Positions 22,929 through 35,800 of a stretch of DNA of 64,000 nt are shown here, one piece after another; position 1 is the stretch's first letter, and each line of letters opens with the position of its first letter. The DNA comes from Zoroaster sp. YZ-2022 (lineage: Eukaryota; Echinodermata; Asteroidea; Forcipulatida; Zoroasteridae): the NCBI GenBank assembly GCA_029582265.1, contig CM055831.1:25206026-25270025 (forward strand), written 5' to 3'. The notes under the pieces were generated by a model. The model saw only the letters and a list, made by a program, of their open reading frames with translations. It was not told the origin of the DNA and searched no databases. The translations under genes and the position numbers were made by a program.

Positions 22929-23222
22929 CCTCCTACTCCAGCTGCACTTCAGTGGGAAGTTGCTATAGAGGTCAAAACCAGTCAACTGCCTGTTTTTGAC
23001 TGTTGACCCAAATGTACACACAGGGGCATTTTTTGATTGGTTTTTACTGTCATTTTGACCACCCTGGACAATGCCTTTACCAGTCAAAAACGGTTGACTC
23101 ATTCCGACCTGTAAATGTACTTACTACATGTAAGGCAGTGTTTGACTTTTAAGTGCACTAGATATACCTTGGCAAGTATATCAACATATTAACCGATTTT
23201 GACCCTTGTAGTAGCAGGAGGG
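22929..23222. mobile_element. CCCTCCTACTA-ended MITE (third TTAA family)
   Basis: Flanked by TTAA at 22925-22928 and 23223-23226. The interior repeats CAGTCAAAA and TTTTGAC. Relatives lie at 29531-29765, 36410-36558, 40421-40971 and 52584-52870. Confidence 0.78.
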
Positions 23223-23423
23223 TTAATATTAGATAGGGTATATTCTCGGTTTAAATTTCCAAATTATGTCCAAATTGGCATAGCGTGTAACATTTACTGT
23301 AAACTCACATGATAACACAAATGATGCGGCATGTACTTGAAACACTTATCTGCACGTCTTATTCTTCAAACAGAATCCGAAAGGAATCTGTAATTTCGCC
23401 ACAAGAAAATATGTAATACATGT

Positions 23424-23447
23424 ACCAGTGGGGGGGGGGGGGGGGGT
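23424..23447. repeat. Poly-G tract
   Basis: An uninterrupted G run of about two dozen bases within 23424-23447; the length is likely to be polymorphic or error-prone. Confidence 0.85.
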
Positions 23448-23570
23448 GTATAGGAGGATGAAAACTCAACTTGGTTTTATTAAATCAGTTTTTTCTTGGA
23501 TTTAGTTACCAAAACTTTTTCAGGTTTTTCTGTATCCCTGCATTTATAACCAAATAATTTCATACATTTG

Positions 23571-23823
23571 CTAAGCAAATATTTTCGCTTAGCATTTTAA
23601 AATGGACTACCAGCCAAAATGCATACATTTTGTGTGGAAGTTTGGCTGGTAAACCAACACAATCTGCTAAGCAAATATTTTCGCTTAGCATTTTAAAATG
23701 GACTACCAGCCAAAATGCATACATTTTGTGTGGAAGTTTGGCTGGTAAACCAACACAATCTGCTAAGCAAATACTTCTTGTAAGCAATTTTTTTCTGCTT
23801 AGCAACTCTATGGAATTGGGCCC
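23571..23823. repeat. 96-bp direct duplication inside a GGGCCC-ended element
   Basis: CTAAGCAAATATTTTCGC starts at 23571 and again at 23667, followed by a partial third copy. The segment ends in GCTTAGCAACTCTATGGAAT, the terminal motif of the element family at 18587. Confidence 0.75.
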
Positions 23824-23837
23824 CGGATTTGTCAGGA

Positions 23838-24050
23838 TTTTCGGATGTTTAATAATAATAATGCACACTTATATTGCACCGGTATCTGCCAAGTTTGATG
23901 CTCATGGTGCATGAACATTATAACCCCTTACATCAGGCCAGTTATAGCATTCCTCGAACCATCTCAACTCCCTGGGGAGTATGCAGCCCATGCTGCCAAA
24001 TGTGTAGCACAACAAGCTTAATCAAACTAATCGCAGTGCTGTGATCCTCC
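23838..24050 (-). mobile_element. SINE 3' fragment, (ATT)n-tailed family
   Basis: A minus-strand (ATT)n tail, then the GAGTTGAGATGG and CTCCCCAGGGAGT body motifs of the family. The tRNA head is missing. Confidence 0.6.
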
Positions 24051-24900
24051 GGATTTTAAAGATATAAGCAATAAGGGAAAGCAAAGGAAATGCTCAGAAC
24101 TATAGATTTCACCCCAGTGCTGTTTCAAAACTTTTCAAAACTGCCCAATTACACCCCTGGGGAATTTCTTACATTGGGACTGAATAAAAACACTCCATCC
24201 CATCCCCATCCCCACCCCCACATCCCCCGACTGGTGACACCTTCTATAATTCATGTAGGCATCTCTGAAGTTATTGCCAAAGTATGTCTCATCTTCGAAA
24301 CAGCTCTGAATGTAAATTTGTGTTCATTAATTGTCAATGTTAAATAATATGTAAGATTTAATTGTAATGCTTACTACCATTTTTGATATATCTGTTTCGC
24401 TGTGTCACAATAATGTGCCTTTTATATGTTTGGCCGTGCACGTGTGCATTGTGCTTTGTATGTTGTAAGATAACAACCGTAAATCTTTTGGTTCACGAAG
24501 CGGCCATTTTCTTTTTTTAATACTCAAGTCTATGGGAATCAGAATGAGGCTTAAGTCCAACATAGACTGGTGCCTTTCAGACTGATGTCTTTTCATGGTG
24601 ATCTTTGATTTGGAGTCAAGGAATCAAACAATGGACTCAGTGTGATAATGGGATAGTCTGTATTGAAAGACTTTACTATATTTCAATGAGATATGCCTGG
24701 TACCCTGGTGATAGGCTCAGTGCAATGAACTTTGGAAAATTGAGTGTGTTTGTGTGCTACAGGTTGACCAGTACAGGTTGACCAGGGTACCAGCTCATTA
24801 CACAATAATGTCTTCAATGGGACGGTGATAACACTTTTTTATGGTTTAATGTGGAAGCCATGATTATAGGGTGAACTATCTTTGCTAAACTAAATCAATT

Positions 24901-25142
24901 GTTTATTACCCGACGCAAGAATTTCACCAACATATATATTATCGCGGAATCCGCTGCTGTGTAGGATTCTAGCCGGCCAATCATCATCGGGCAAGCTCGG
25001 TGGTCGAGAGGTTAAGATGTCTGCACTTGTAAGCAGGAGGCTGTGGGTTCGAATCCCGCCCGAGTCGCCTGTGTAGTTTTTCACAGACACTCGGAAAGCA
25101 CCAAGTATGCAGTGCTATACACACGTCGGTGTAGGGCAAAAT
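24901..25142 (+). mobile_element. tRNA-derived SINE with 10-bp target duplication
   Basis: Sibling of 5314-5492, with the A box TGGTCGAGAGG and B box GGTTCGAATCC. It is flanked by TAAATCAATT at 24891-24900 and 25143-25152. Confidence 0.85.
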
Positions 25143-25620
25143 TAAATCAATTATCTTTGCTAAGTTCATTTAGTTGATGAAAGTTTACACATCAGCAACT
25201 TTGTGGCATTACTTTGTACTATGACCTTCAACATTCAAATCTTGTACTGTAACACATGTATTGCCTATTTGTAAACATGATTGGCTTTTGGTGTTAACAA
25301 GTGGTTAGTGTAAATTTGCCTTTAATTCTGTGGTCAGTTACCTTTTTTTAAAGCCATACATTTGAAATAACTTATGAAATACCATCATGACAACCCGAGT
25401 TTCCTGTGTTCAATTTGGAAAAAAAAATGAGATATCAAATGTGTTATGTTCATGCGGATAAAGAGCCAACCTGCCCAATGAGGCCAGCTGCTAATGATTC
25501 TGATGAAACAAATGAATATAACTGATATAGAACCTTTATATTGTGGCCACATGTCTCTCCAATATCTCCAAAATATTGAGAAGATATTTGAAAAGACAGC
25601 AATTAACAAATCAGGATTAA

Positions 25621-25871
25621 CCCTAACCACCCTATATCTATTGAAATCCTCCAAGGGGCACTTTTTGGGAAAAATTCAGCACTGTTGGGAACTGGTACTT
25701 TCACCTCTTCAAATGGGGCAAAATTACTACCTGGCAAGAAGTACAGGCCATAAGTGCTGAATATGAAAATACATGGTGCATTTTGAAGATAAGGGCATGT
25801 TTCCAAAAGTACACTGATGGATTTTGGAGGATTCAGGAAGGTTGCCAGCCAGAATACCTAGGGGGTTAGGG
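25621..25871. mobile_element. CCCTAAC-ended MITE, short subfamily
   Basis: Flanked by TTAA at 25617-25620 and 25872-25875. It is the uninterrupted counterpart of the host element at 39317-39922. Confidence 0.82.
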
Positions 25872-25879
25872 TTAATGTA

Positions 25880-26960
25880 TTCATAAAATATTCACTGACC
25901 TTAAAAATGGTTTTGTTTAAAGAAACTATACTTCTTTTCATTTAAACCTTCACCAAGTTTAAATAGATTGACTATATTTGTTCGAAAAATTCAAGTTTTA
26001 ACCCAAAAGGCAATGCCAATAATTTTCCCATGGCATATATATATGTTTTTGTTGTAAGTATGGAGGCTTGCATCTTTAAAGGTTAACCCAATTTTTGTTA
26101 TGTAATTTCACGTAAGTGCTATGTATATTAAGGATGGTTAATTTGAATTCATGTATAATTCTTTGATTTCACTTTTAAAGCAATTAATTAATGTTAACAG
26201 GTACACAGTGAATTGTCTATTACTGTGCTGAAAGATGCAAATAAAATTTTAAAATGCTGAATGAAAGATTTCAAGAGTGCTGTAAGTTTTGTCCAAAGGT
26301 AAGAGATTATAGACGAGAAATTATTAGTGTGGGACTTTTTGGGGGTATGCGTTTCAAATCCCCCAATTAATTCACCTCTACAACAAAAACTACAAGTCGG
26401 CTTCGATGGCTTGAATTGGTGGTTTATCTGTCGACTGAAAATCGATATTTACCTCCCTGTATACCAGCAATGTGCCTCTATTTTGGTTATGACCCATTTC
26501 ATTTCAGCCGTCTCGGAATAATGACCACTATATTCAAACAAGCACATTATAAAAGCCCCCCAATTGAATATCATTTTTCCAATCACTTAAAAGCAAAGCT
26601 TTCATCAATAAATCACAACTGCCTCACTTCGGAAGTCTTTCCCTGTAATATGGATTTATAATTATTTGTTGAACGAAAACAGCATAACAACATTGGTACA
26701 GATTGGGTTTTACAAAAGTATTTATTTAATTGTGTAACTCAGTCGAATGGGGTCATTATCTCTTTCACTTTCTGAATCTGAATAACGCATTCTTAATACG
26801 TCGGCTCAATCAAACAGAAATTTCCTTACACAAGAATATATATTCATATTCATTATCTGAGCATATGTTCATTGGCTGACTGTTCTCATTCGAATTTGTG
26901 AACACGTCACTGCTTTCTTATTCAAATATTAAACAAGTTGTCAAAAATGCAAATCACTTT
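25880..26960. other. No gene seen
   Basis: AT-rich sequence. No exon with both splice context and sensible protein was found on either strand. Confidence 0.5.
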
Positions 26961-26976
26961 CTTTCATAGAACTTAC

Positions 26977-27043
26977 CATGGTCACCACGTGCCCGGCTCT
27001 TGTATCCTGCGCTTGCGCGGTGCCTTTTATATGCGCATGCGCT
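26977..27043 (-). promoter_or_regulatory. Minus-strand core promoter: NRF1 site, TATA box, first exon ending at ATG
   Basis: Reading leftward there is an NRF1-type site (TGCGCATGCGC, 27032-27043 on the plus strand), then TATAAAAGG (complement of 27023-27031). About 45 bases on, GTGACCATG runs directly into GTAAGTTCT, a consensus donor. The ATG is at 26979-26977. If real, the first exon would contribute only the start codon. I found no convincing second exon downstream, so the gene itself is not identified. Confidence 0.45.
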
Positions 27044-27171
27044 TTGCAGCGCGGTGGTTAATTTTGAAAATGGCGACTTGAAAAATGTGACGACTTTAAA
27101 CATTAAGAATATACAAAATGTCATCAACACAGACAACGTATGATACTCCACTGAGGATATAGAATATGTAG
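27044..27171 (+). other. Candidate plus-strand non-coding first exon
   Basis: To the right of the NRF1 site lies AAAATGGCGAC (YY1-like), then sequence with short closed frames, then TATGTAG|GTAAGTT, a strong donor at 27172. It could be the 5' exon of the coding frame at 27584-28159. Every frame has stops, so it would be untranslated. Confidence 0.4.
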
Positions 27172-27583
27172 GTAAGTTAATGTAATGTTTGTGGGCCATA
27201 CCTTCCAAGTGGTTCCTTACCTCTCTGATGAGGGTCTTCCCCCTCTCTGACCTTTGTTGCTTAAGTGGGCATTCCCCTCAAATTTGTCCTTCCCCAACCA
27301 GTAGGCCCAGAGGTCAGGTCCTTATCACTATCAGTTGCCCTCATCTACTAGTAGCCCCCTCAGTAGACCATCCCTTCTCCCACAACAACTTTATTTTTGA
27401 GAGGTCCCTCTTCTCCATTTCTATTTTTCATCTGGAATTCCTTATTTGGATAATGTTATCCACATTTTGCTTTCAACAATCCTTTTGTTATTCAATATTT
27501 ATACCCAGGTCACTCCTGCTGCATTGGATACAGAAAGAACCTTGTTGGTCACGCTGTCCTTCCAGATGACCGATGACCGATGA

Positions 27584-28159
27584 CCAGAAAAGAGCCTCTA
27601 TTGTGAATTTCAGCAAGTTAGAATATTGTCGCTCTTTGCCACTGCTCCAAATATAGGACGTCCAACTTGTGTCAGTCGATTTCACCAAGTTGGGTTTCTG
27701 CTGGACAGCTGCATTGTGTTCCAACAGAGGCATGGCAGGAGTACTGGTGCTGCCACCAAAATGCAGAATATGCTCCATGGTAAAGGTCAAAGGTCAGAGG
27801 AGGAGTCCTTTGATGGCATCATACAAGTCTTCAGCAAGAATCTGGAGAAGCCATTGGAGACGATTTGCATGCCAGGAGCTTATGATGGGATGCTGGTTCC
27901 TGCGCAGGGCTACGTCAACCCCAGCAGACCTCTCTTGAATCAGTTGCAGGGGATCATGGTGAATCTTGTCACTGATGGTGCCTTACATTCCTCCAAGGCT
28001 GGTGCTGGTCAGCTTGTTGGCAAGTTCATGCTGCAGTTAGCTAAGGTCACGTCCTATGACTTCTCTCCTGATAATCAGAGTGATATTGTTGGATTTGACA
28101 ATGGCTATGTCCATTTCTTAAGGATGTACAATGCAGTAGGAAAAAACTTTTACAAATGA
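27584..28159 (+). CDS. Unrecognised protein, C-terminal coding exon
   Basis: The open frame from 27584 (after a TGA) to the stop at 28157-28159 gives about 191 codons. Third positions favour G/C more than the surroundings do, especially after 27840, and the residue mix looks like real protein. Visible segments are GIIQVFSKNLEKPLETICMP, LLNQLQGIMVNLVTDGALH, AGAGQLVGKFMLQLAK and a C-terminus FLRMYNAVGKNFYK. There is no signal peptide, membrane segment or motif I can name. The start is uncertain: no in-frame ATG lies near the 5' end. An intron boundary such as TTTCAG|CAAGTT near 27613 or one further upstream is likely. The neighbouring NRF1-type promoter at 27.03 kb could drive it. I do not recognise the family, and a retrocopy fragment cannot be excluded. 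Confidence 0.55.
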   Translation, partial: PEKSLYCEFQQVRILSLFATAPNIGRPTCVSRFHQVGFLLDSCIVFQQRHGRSTGAATKMQNMLHGKGQRSEEESFDGIIQVFSKNLEKPLETICMPGAYDGMLVPAQGYVNPSRPLLNQLQGIMVNLVTDGALHSSKAGAGQLVGKFMLQLAKVTSYDFSPDNQSDIVGFDNGYVHFLRMYNAVGKNFYK

Positions 28160-29526
28160 AGCGACAAGATTCACTTTCATATCCTCTTCAGATTCATGTA
28201 GCTTTATTCAAGTAGCTGGGCTAACACTTATGGGAAGTGGAAGCAGAGAAAATGTGCAGCTTTAACTCTGTATATAAAACTATTTTACCAAAGATTCAAA
28301 GGGCATTTATACATTCCTAAATAGTGTTATATTCATTTAATTTGTTCATTTTATTTACTTGTATATATTTATGTGTTCCATAACATCTTCAAAGATAATG
28401 TCTTTCAAAATTACTACAAGGTAGGGACAACAATACATTTACACAGTATTTGTAAATGTTTCTTTTGGAAAAATAATCCCAGCTATGTCATCAGTTAGAT
28501 GCTTTTTAAAAGAGTATTGCTCCATATTTCAGTGAACATTTTTTGTGACTTATGCGTTATACCTTTTTGCTATATATATTTTGCCTGATGTACTATGTAA
28601 TACACCTGTCAATCATACAGTATGGATTGACCAATAAGGTTTGGTAATTGACAACTTTTGCTATCGACCATTTTGTAAGTTACATTTGTTCATAAACTTT
28701 TGTTAATGCCATTTCTCAGTCAAATCACTAAAATAGTGCTGGGATGGTTAACCGACCAAAACTACAGTCTTTTTGCCATATTGGTTATTAAACAATCATT
28801 ACGGGAAGTTTATTGATGCTTTTTGATTGAAAACTTATACACATTGTGCCATTTGCCGACTGGTTAACTCACCGTGAAAGTTTGGGTTAAACGGTTAGCA
28901 AATATTCAGTGTTTCACTGACGGTTTCCCAAGATTAACCCTTGTATAGGTTTAACAATCAAAGACACTCAAAATTCGTATGTCTCTCTTAACCCATTGAC
29001 TTTGTGCAGTGCACTCAAATAAATACAAGCACTTGTGGCTCTGATAGGTCAAACCAAAACCACTCGACTGTAACTTATGCAGTATATACACAGCTGTGTG
29101 ACTCTGCATATAACTTGTAAGACATATACACAAGTGTGTTTGACTTTGCCACTATCTCCAGCACTCTTATACACATGTGTGAACAATTGGCAATGCAACC
29201 AAAAATACTCAAGTGACTGTCTGTGGGTGTGATGCTTACTGGGCCAAATTTCAGCCTGGGCGCATAGGAGGGTTAAAAATTTAAGAAATAAAAAATATAA
29301 ATAGTTCCCAGTACGACACTAAAATGACTGAGTAAAGAAGAAACAGTATTCCATTTGTTGGTTGTTTCTTGTTTTTTTCCCTAAACAGGGTGCAACAGAT
29401 TATAAAAACATTCTCAAAATTTATTTTAGGGTGATCTTCAAATTAATTATTAACAGAATTATGCATGGTGAAATAAGTGTTCAAGTAAAGATTGAGTATC
29501 TATATTATTTGGCAAAACCATGTTTA
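28160..29526 (+). other. 3' flank of the unrecognised gene
   Basis: AT-rich sequence without exons. Candidate poly(A) signals appear only further on (AATAAA near 30228 and 30276). Confidence 0.4.
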
Positions 29527-29530
29527 TTAA

Positions 29531-29765
29531 CCCTCCTACTATTGATGCACTTTAGTGGAAAGTTGCTGTTGAGGTCAAAACCAGTCAACTGCCTGTTTTG
29601 ACTGTTGACCCATATGTACACACGTGCATTTTAGGACTGGTTTTTGCTGTCATTTTGACCACCCTGAACAATACCACACAATGCTTTTACCAGTCAAAAA
29701 CAGTCGAATCATTTTGACCTGTAAATGTACTTATTACACGTAAGGTTTGATAGTGTTTATGCCTA
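29531..29765. mobile_element. CCCTCCTACTA-ended MITE, 3'-truncated
   Basis: TTAA at 29527-29530 is followed by CCCTCCTACTATTGATGC and the family interior. The right end is lost near 29765. Confidence 0.68.
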
Positions 29766-29769
29766 AGGT

Positions 29770-30800
29770 TTACTTGTTCTATGAAGACAGTCTGTATAAT
29801 AATTGTATTGATTTTCTTTATATGTACCTAATTTTCATGGTTTACATATTGAGTATTTAGTGTCTATATTTTGAATATTATCTATATACCTAATATTCAT
29901 TGTTTAATTATTGAATATTGTCTATATTTTGAATATTCATAATCTGTTGGACAAATATTTATTGCCAGAGCAATATTGGTGGTTTACATTGTACCAGTGC
30001 GTCAATACAGATGTTTATATTTATGAAATACTATGAACGATCCGTCCATTATCTTGATATAAAATAAGAATAATTTATAAAGAAGACTTGAACTGTAAGA
30101 AACATTTGATAGTATAGTGTAGGAATAAATCAAATATGCCTTGATTTTTTGTTTTTAATGTAAAGGGAAGTTAAACAATTTGGTTATGTATGTTCATATC
30201 AAACCTCTAGTTTTCAAGAAATATATAATAAAAGTGAAATTGGACAATCATTATGTGTTGAATTAACTTTTACTAATAAAGCCCTGAATTCTAACTAATT
30301 GTGATTATCTGTGAGTAAACCAGAGTGTCATTAGTCTTTGTGCAGTAAATAAGTAAATAATTAATATAAATTTACTATAGTAACGCTTGGTAACTTTAAA
30401 ACTTGGGAATCATATTTTTAGCAACTGAAATATTGATAAACCAATGTTGGCAAAATAATAGGTAGTTCAATTTTAAGCAAACATTCCAACAATGTTGTCA
30501 ATACATCGCAACATTGTGACCATGTAAAGAAAAAGTAATGTCCCAAAATTGTGTCAGAATTGCATCAAACCTTTTTCCATCTAATATTACATTTTACAAA
30601 ATATATTCCCCAAAATACGTTTTATTTGTTTGGCGTTACCAACTAGATGCAACCAATATTAACAATTTAAGTATTTTATTAAATTAATATAAAATCTGTA
30701 ACATATGGGGAATGATTTTGACCCTTTAAGGCTGTATTTTGATAATTACCATAAATAACATTTGTAACAATGAATAATTCATGATATTCTATTGCCACCC
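29770..30800. other. AT-rich stretch without features
   Basis: Very AT-rich sequence. Direct-repeat phrases such as TTGAATATTGTCTATATT occur, but no gene or transposon was identified. Confidence 0.5.
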
Positions 30801-30821
30801 TATACGAAACTAAAAACAAAT

Positions 30822-30992
30822 CACGTGGGAACAGCATTGCTCATGCGCAAGTGGTTGAGGGCGTTTTAGTTTCGACTGGTTCCGGCTTCCGTTTCTACAT
30901 GCGTGGTAACACAGCGAGTCGAGTCACTCGACCGCAGGACCACGTGATTGGCGCGCATTATACACAAACTAGAAAACCCCACGAGTGAACAG
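30822..30992 (+). promoter_or_regulatory. Candidate promoter and first exon with splice donor
   Basis: A local GC/CpG rise in AT-rich DNA carries two CACGTG E-boxes (30822-30827, 30941-30946). The second abuts an inverted CCAAT box (ATTGG), and a CATGCGCA motif lies between them. The stretch ends in GAACAG|GTAAGTCG at 30992. A short frame from ATG 30898 closes before the donor. I could not trace a downstream exon. Confidence 0.4.
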
Positions 30993-31185
30993 GTAAGTCG
31001 TCGTTATCAATCGATAAACATCGAAAAAATAAGTATACGAAAAGTAAAAACATTAAAATCTGACAAATTAGTAAGTATTACTAATTCGTTTACTAATTCG
31101 TTAGTGTTGAAAATAAGACAAATATTCAGTCGAGAATTGTTTTATATTTCTAAATTCGAAAACGGTCGCCTGCTACAGGTCAACT

Positions 31186-31345
31186 CGTACTCCAACCAAC
31201 TCGTGCTCATTTTGGTCAACTCGTACTCGTGCCAACTCGTACTCCAACCAACTCGTACTTCAACCAACTCGTACTCCGACAAACTCGTGCTCATTTTGGT
31301 CAACTCGTACACATGACTGCAACTCGTGCTCATGACTGCATTAGC
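31186..31345. repeat. CAACTCGTACTCCAAC short tandem repeat
   Basis: About nine imperfect copies. The reverse-complement form (GGTTGGGGTACGAGTT) flanks the foldback element at 31490-31544 and 33672-33720, so one minisatellite was probably split by that insertion. Confidence 0.75.
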
Positions 31346-31544
31346 TGCTCATTCAGGGATATTTGACTCGCCATCATAATACGCCCAAAATTGGGTTATT
31401 AAATATAATAAAAAAGCATTATCATTGGCAACCCGCCGAGATCTTTTGTTACATGTAAAATTGCATTATTAAATATATTCTGAGGGAGGGGGAATTGGTT
31501 GGAGTATGAGTTGGTTGGGGTACGAGTTGGTTGGGGTACGGGTA

Positions 31545-33669
<2,125 letters not shown>

Positions 33670-33759
33670 TAGGGTACGGGTTGGTTGGAGCATGAGTTGG
33701 TTGGGGTACGAGTTGACTCGAATTCTTCAAAGTGATGTGTAATGTAGAGGGCCACTTAC

Positions 33760-33783
33760 CGCAGCCATACGGCCTCCCAACAT
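33760..33783 (-). other. Possible minus-strand start exon
   Basis: Leftward reading gives an ATG, seven more codons (MLGGRMAA) and a GTAAGTGG donor. No downstream exon or promoter was found, so this may be chance. Confidence 0.2.
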
Positions 33784-33955
33784 TTTCATTTCGGTCTAAA
33801 ACATGTAAATTCGTTATTATTCCCTGGCTAATAAAAAACTCATGAGCATATTACATAATAACAAACCCGTATGCTGGTTTTTCCAGTTTTAAAATGAGGG
33901 GGGTGAATAAGTAGGTGTAGGGCCTATGTTGTGTGGGAAAAGTCCAAAGCCAAAC

Positions 33956-34156
33956 GGTAGAATGTCGTATCCGACCGCCAAGTTTCTCATTCAATATAAC
34001 AATGTAATATTATATTGCTTACCTCGTAAGCACTGGTGTAAATCTGAAAAGAGGTTTTTTTGGAATTTTTTTTTTTGGAATTTTTTTGCAACCACTATTC
34101 ATTAACCAGTTAAAAATTATTCTATCGATTTTTTTTTGGGGGGGGGTACAGAAAGT
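33956..34156. mobile_element. Merlin-family terminal fragment
   Basis: It begins GGTAGAATGTCGTATCC, the terminus of the Merlin-like elements that follow. It continues into sequence that is the reverse complement of 36300-36350. It is a partial third copy. Confidence 0.6.
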
Positions 34157-34744
34157 GAAAAATAGGGTAGAATGTCGTATCTGGCCGCCACTATTTTTCA
34201 TTAAATATAACCAATATGTAATCTTACCTACCTGGTAAGGTGGAGAACATATGGATGATGATGGACATATACTTCAAATTATTCCAGGATATTTATTTCA
34301 TGAAAAATCTGGCATTTTTGGTATACGATGACTTCCTCAGTCATGTCAGTCTGATCTTGTACACTCCACAAATAGTGACTAACACAGTCATTGTACATGC
34401 GTAGTGGCAACTATAATAGGATCCGGAAAGAATGTTGTATCCAGCCGCCACTTTTTTGACGTTTAAAAAAAAAAAAATTCAACCACCAACCAGTTGAAAA
34501 AGGGGTCTAACAATTTTTGGGGGTACAGAAAGCGAAAGGGGGTTTAGTTCCTAGGGGGACCGGTTTAAAAAGAAGGGGTCCCCCAAACAAATTGTGCAAT
34601 AAAAACCCTTGCTGTATTATATCTCCGTATCCTATCCTCTAATCCTCTTTTCCAACTATTCCACACACCACTGCTTGTGGTTTATATTCCATATCTGTAG
34701 ATACCGAGAAGGGGTGAAGAAAGTTAGTGTTAGTAATCATATAA

Positions 34745-34860
34745 CCATGTAGAACACACACTGGGATTTGAACCTGTGAAATGAAAGCATGTTAAACTCA
34801 CAAATGCATCGCCTAAACCACTCGAGTGTGAGGCTTTGATGCCGATGAAAGTCCTTTCGT
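34745..34860 (-). mobile_element. SINE head fragment
   Basis: A minus-strand B box GGTTCAAATCC (complement of 34763-34773) with an A-box-like region near 34815, inside the inner Merlin-like element. Confidence 0.4.
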
Positions 34861-35104
34861 TGTATTTGACTCTACCGTCTTGCTTATTACCCAGGTCACA
34901 ATGAATATGTAATATTTATTGAATAAAACATTAGAATAATTATTTACTGACAATGAATTTGAATATTATAAGTTGAATATTTATAAGTTACTGAATAAAG
35001 TTAGCAGATATCATTATGTAATATGTGTGAATTTCTTTGGACTATTCCATGGGAAACGAACATGGGTGTGTAAGGAAAAAATACCAAGTTCTGAATAAGA
35101 ACCA

Positions 35105-35497
35105 TTGAAAGCTGCCGTCCATTGTTCTCAAGTACAGTCAATCAGTACTCTTTATCCACTTCGTATGTACAATATGAGTTCAACTTATTGGAATATTGCG
35201 AAGTTGCTGGGGAGGCTTTCAACCCACGTGTCAACGGCACATTTCTGCAAGGAACGGGGCCTCATTGCTGGTGCACCGGAGTGTCCATACTGCCGGCATC
35301 CCTTGTCAGCAGACCAGGGCGACGGGTTTGCTTGGTGGTGCCACAACCGGAGGTGCCGGCGCAAGAGGTCCCGTACTTATGTAGTATCTGGCAGCGCTTT
35401 TAAGATCAGTGCCAGCCTCCCCAGCACATGCTACCGCTCAGGCGGAAAGCCACCCAATAAATCAAAAGACAAAAATAAACATTATTATGTAGGCTAA
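35105..35497 (+). pseudogene. Merlin-like transposase N-terminal fragment (zinc ribbon)
   Basis: An open frame of up to 130 codons. The recognisable part is residues about 50-95: a CPYC knuckle, then WWCHNRRCRRKRS, then SGSAFKIS. This C-x2-C / W-x-C-x4-C pattern followed by a basic run and S-x-F is the zinc ribbon that opens IS1595/IS1016-type and eukaryotic Merlin transposases. The DDE catalytic region is missing: downstream there is only an 80-bp tandem repeat. The fragment lies inside an element with Merlin-sized target duplications, which supports the call. It cannot be an active transposase on its own. Confidence 0.6.
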
Positions 35498-35559
35498 TCG
35501 TTGTGTAAATAAAGAAACCTTTAATAATATTCGCAATTCATGTTGATGATTTATGATGA

Positions 35560-35800
35560 ATCCTCATCAACCACGAATGAAATCTTAAAAATACACCCTT
35601 ATGACGACATTCGGACTTTCTTTCCCTGTAAAAAAATCCTCAACAATCACGAATGAAAGCTATTATGAAAATACACCCTTATGACGACATTCGGACTTTC
35701 TTTCCCTTTAAACAAATCCTCGAGAATCACGAATGAAAACTATCTTGAAAATACACCCGTATGACGACATTTGGACTTTCTTTCCCTTTAAAAAAAGTAC
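35560..35800. repeat. 80-81-bp tandem repeat, three copies
   Basis: GACGACATTCGGACTTTCTT recurs at about 35602, 35682 and 35763 inside the inner Merlin-like element. Confidence 0.85.

Noticed and set aside
27189..27569. 126-codon plus-strand frame before the unrecognised gene
   Set aside because: It has intron-like composition (pyrimidine-rich, no motifs), lies after a strong donor, and is not continuous with the downstream frame.
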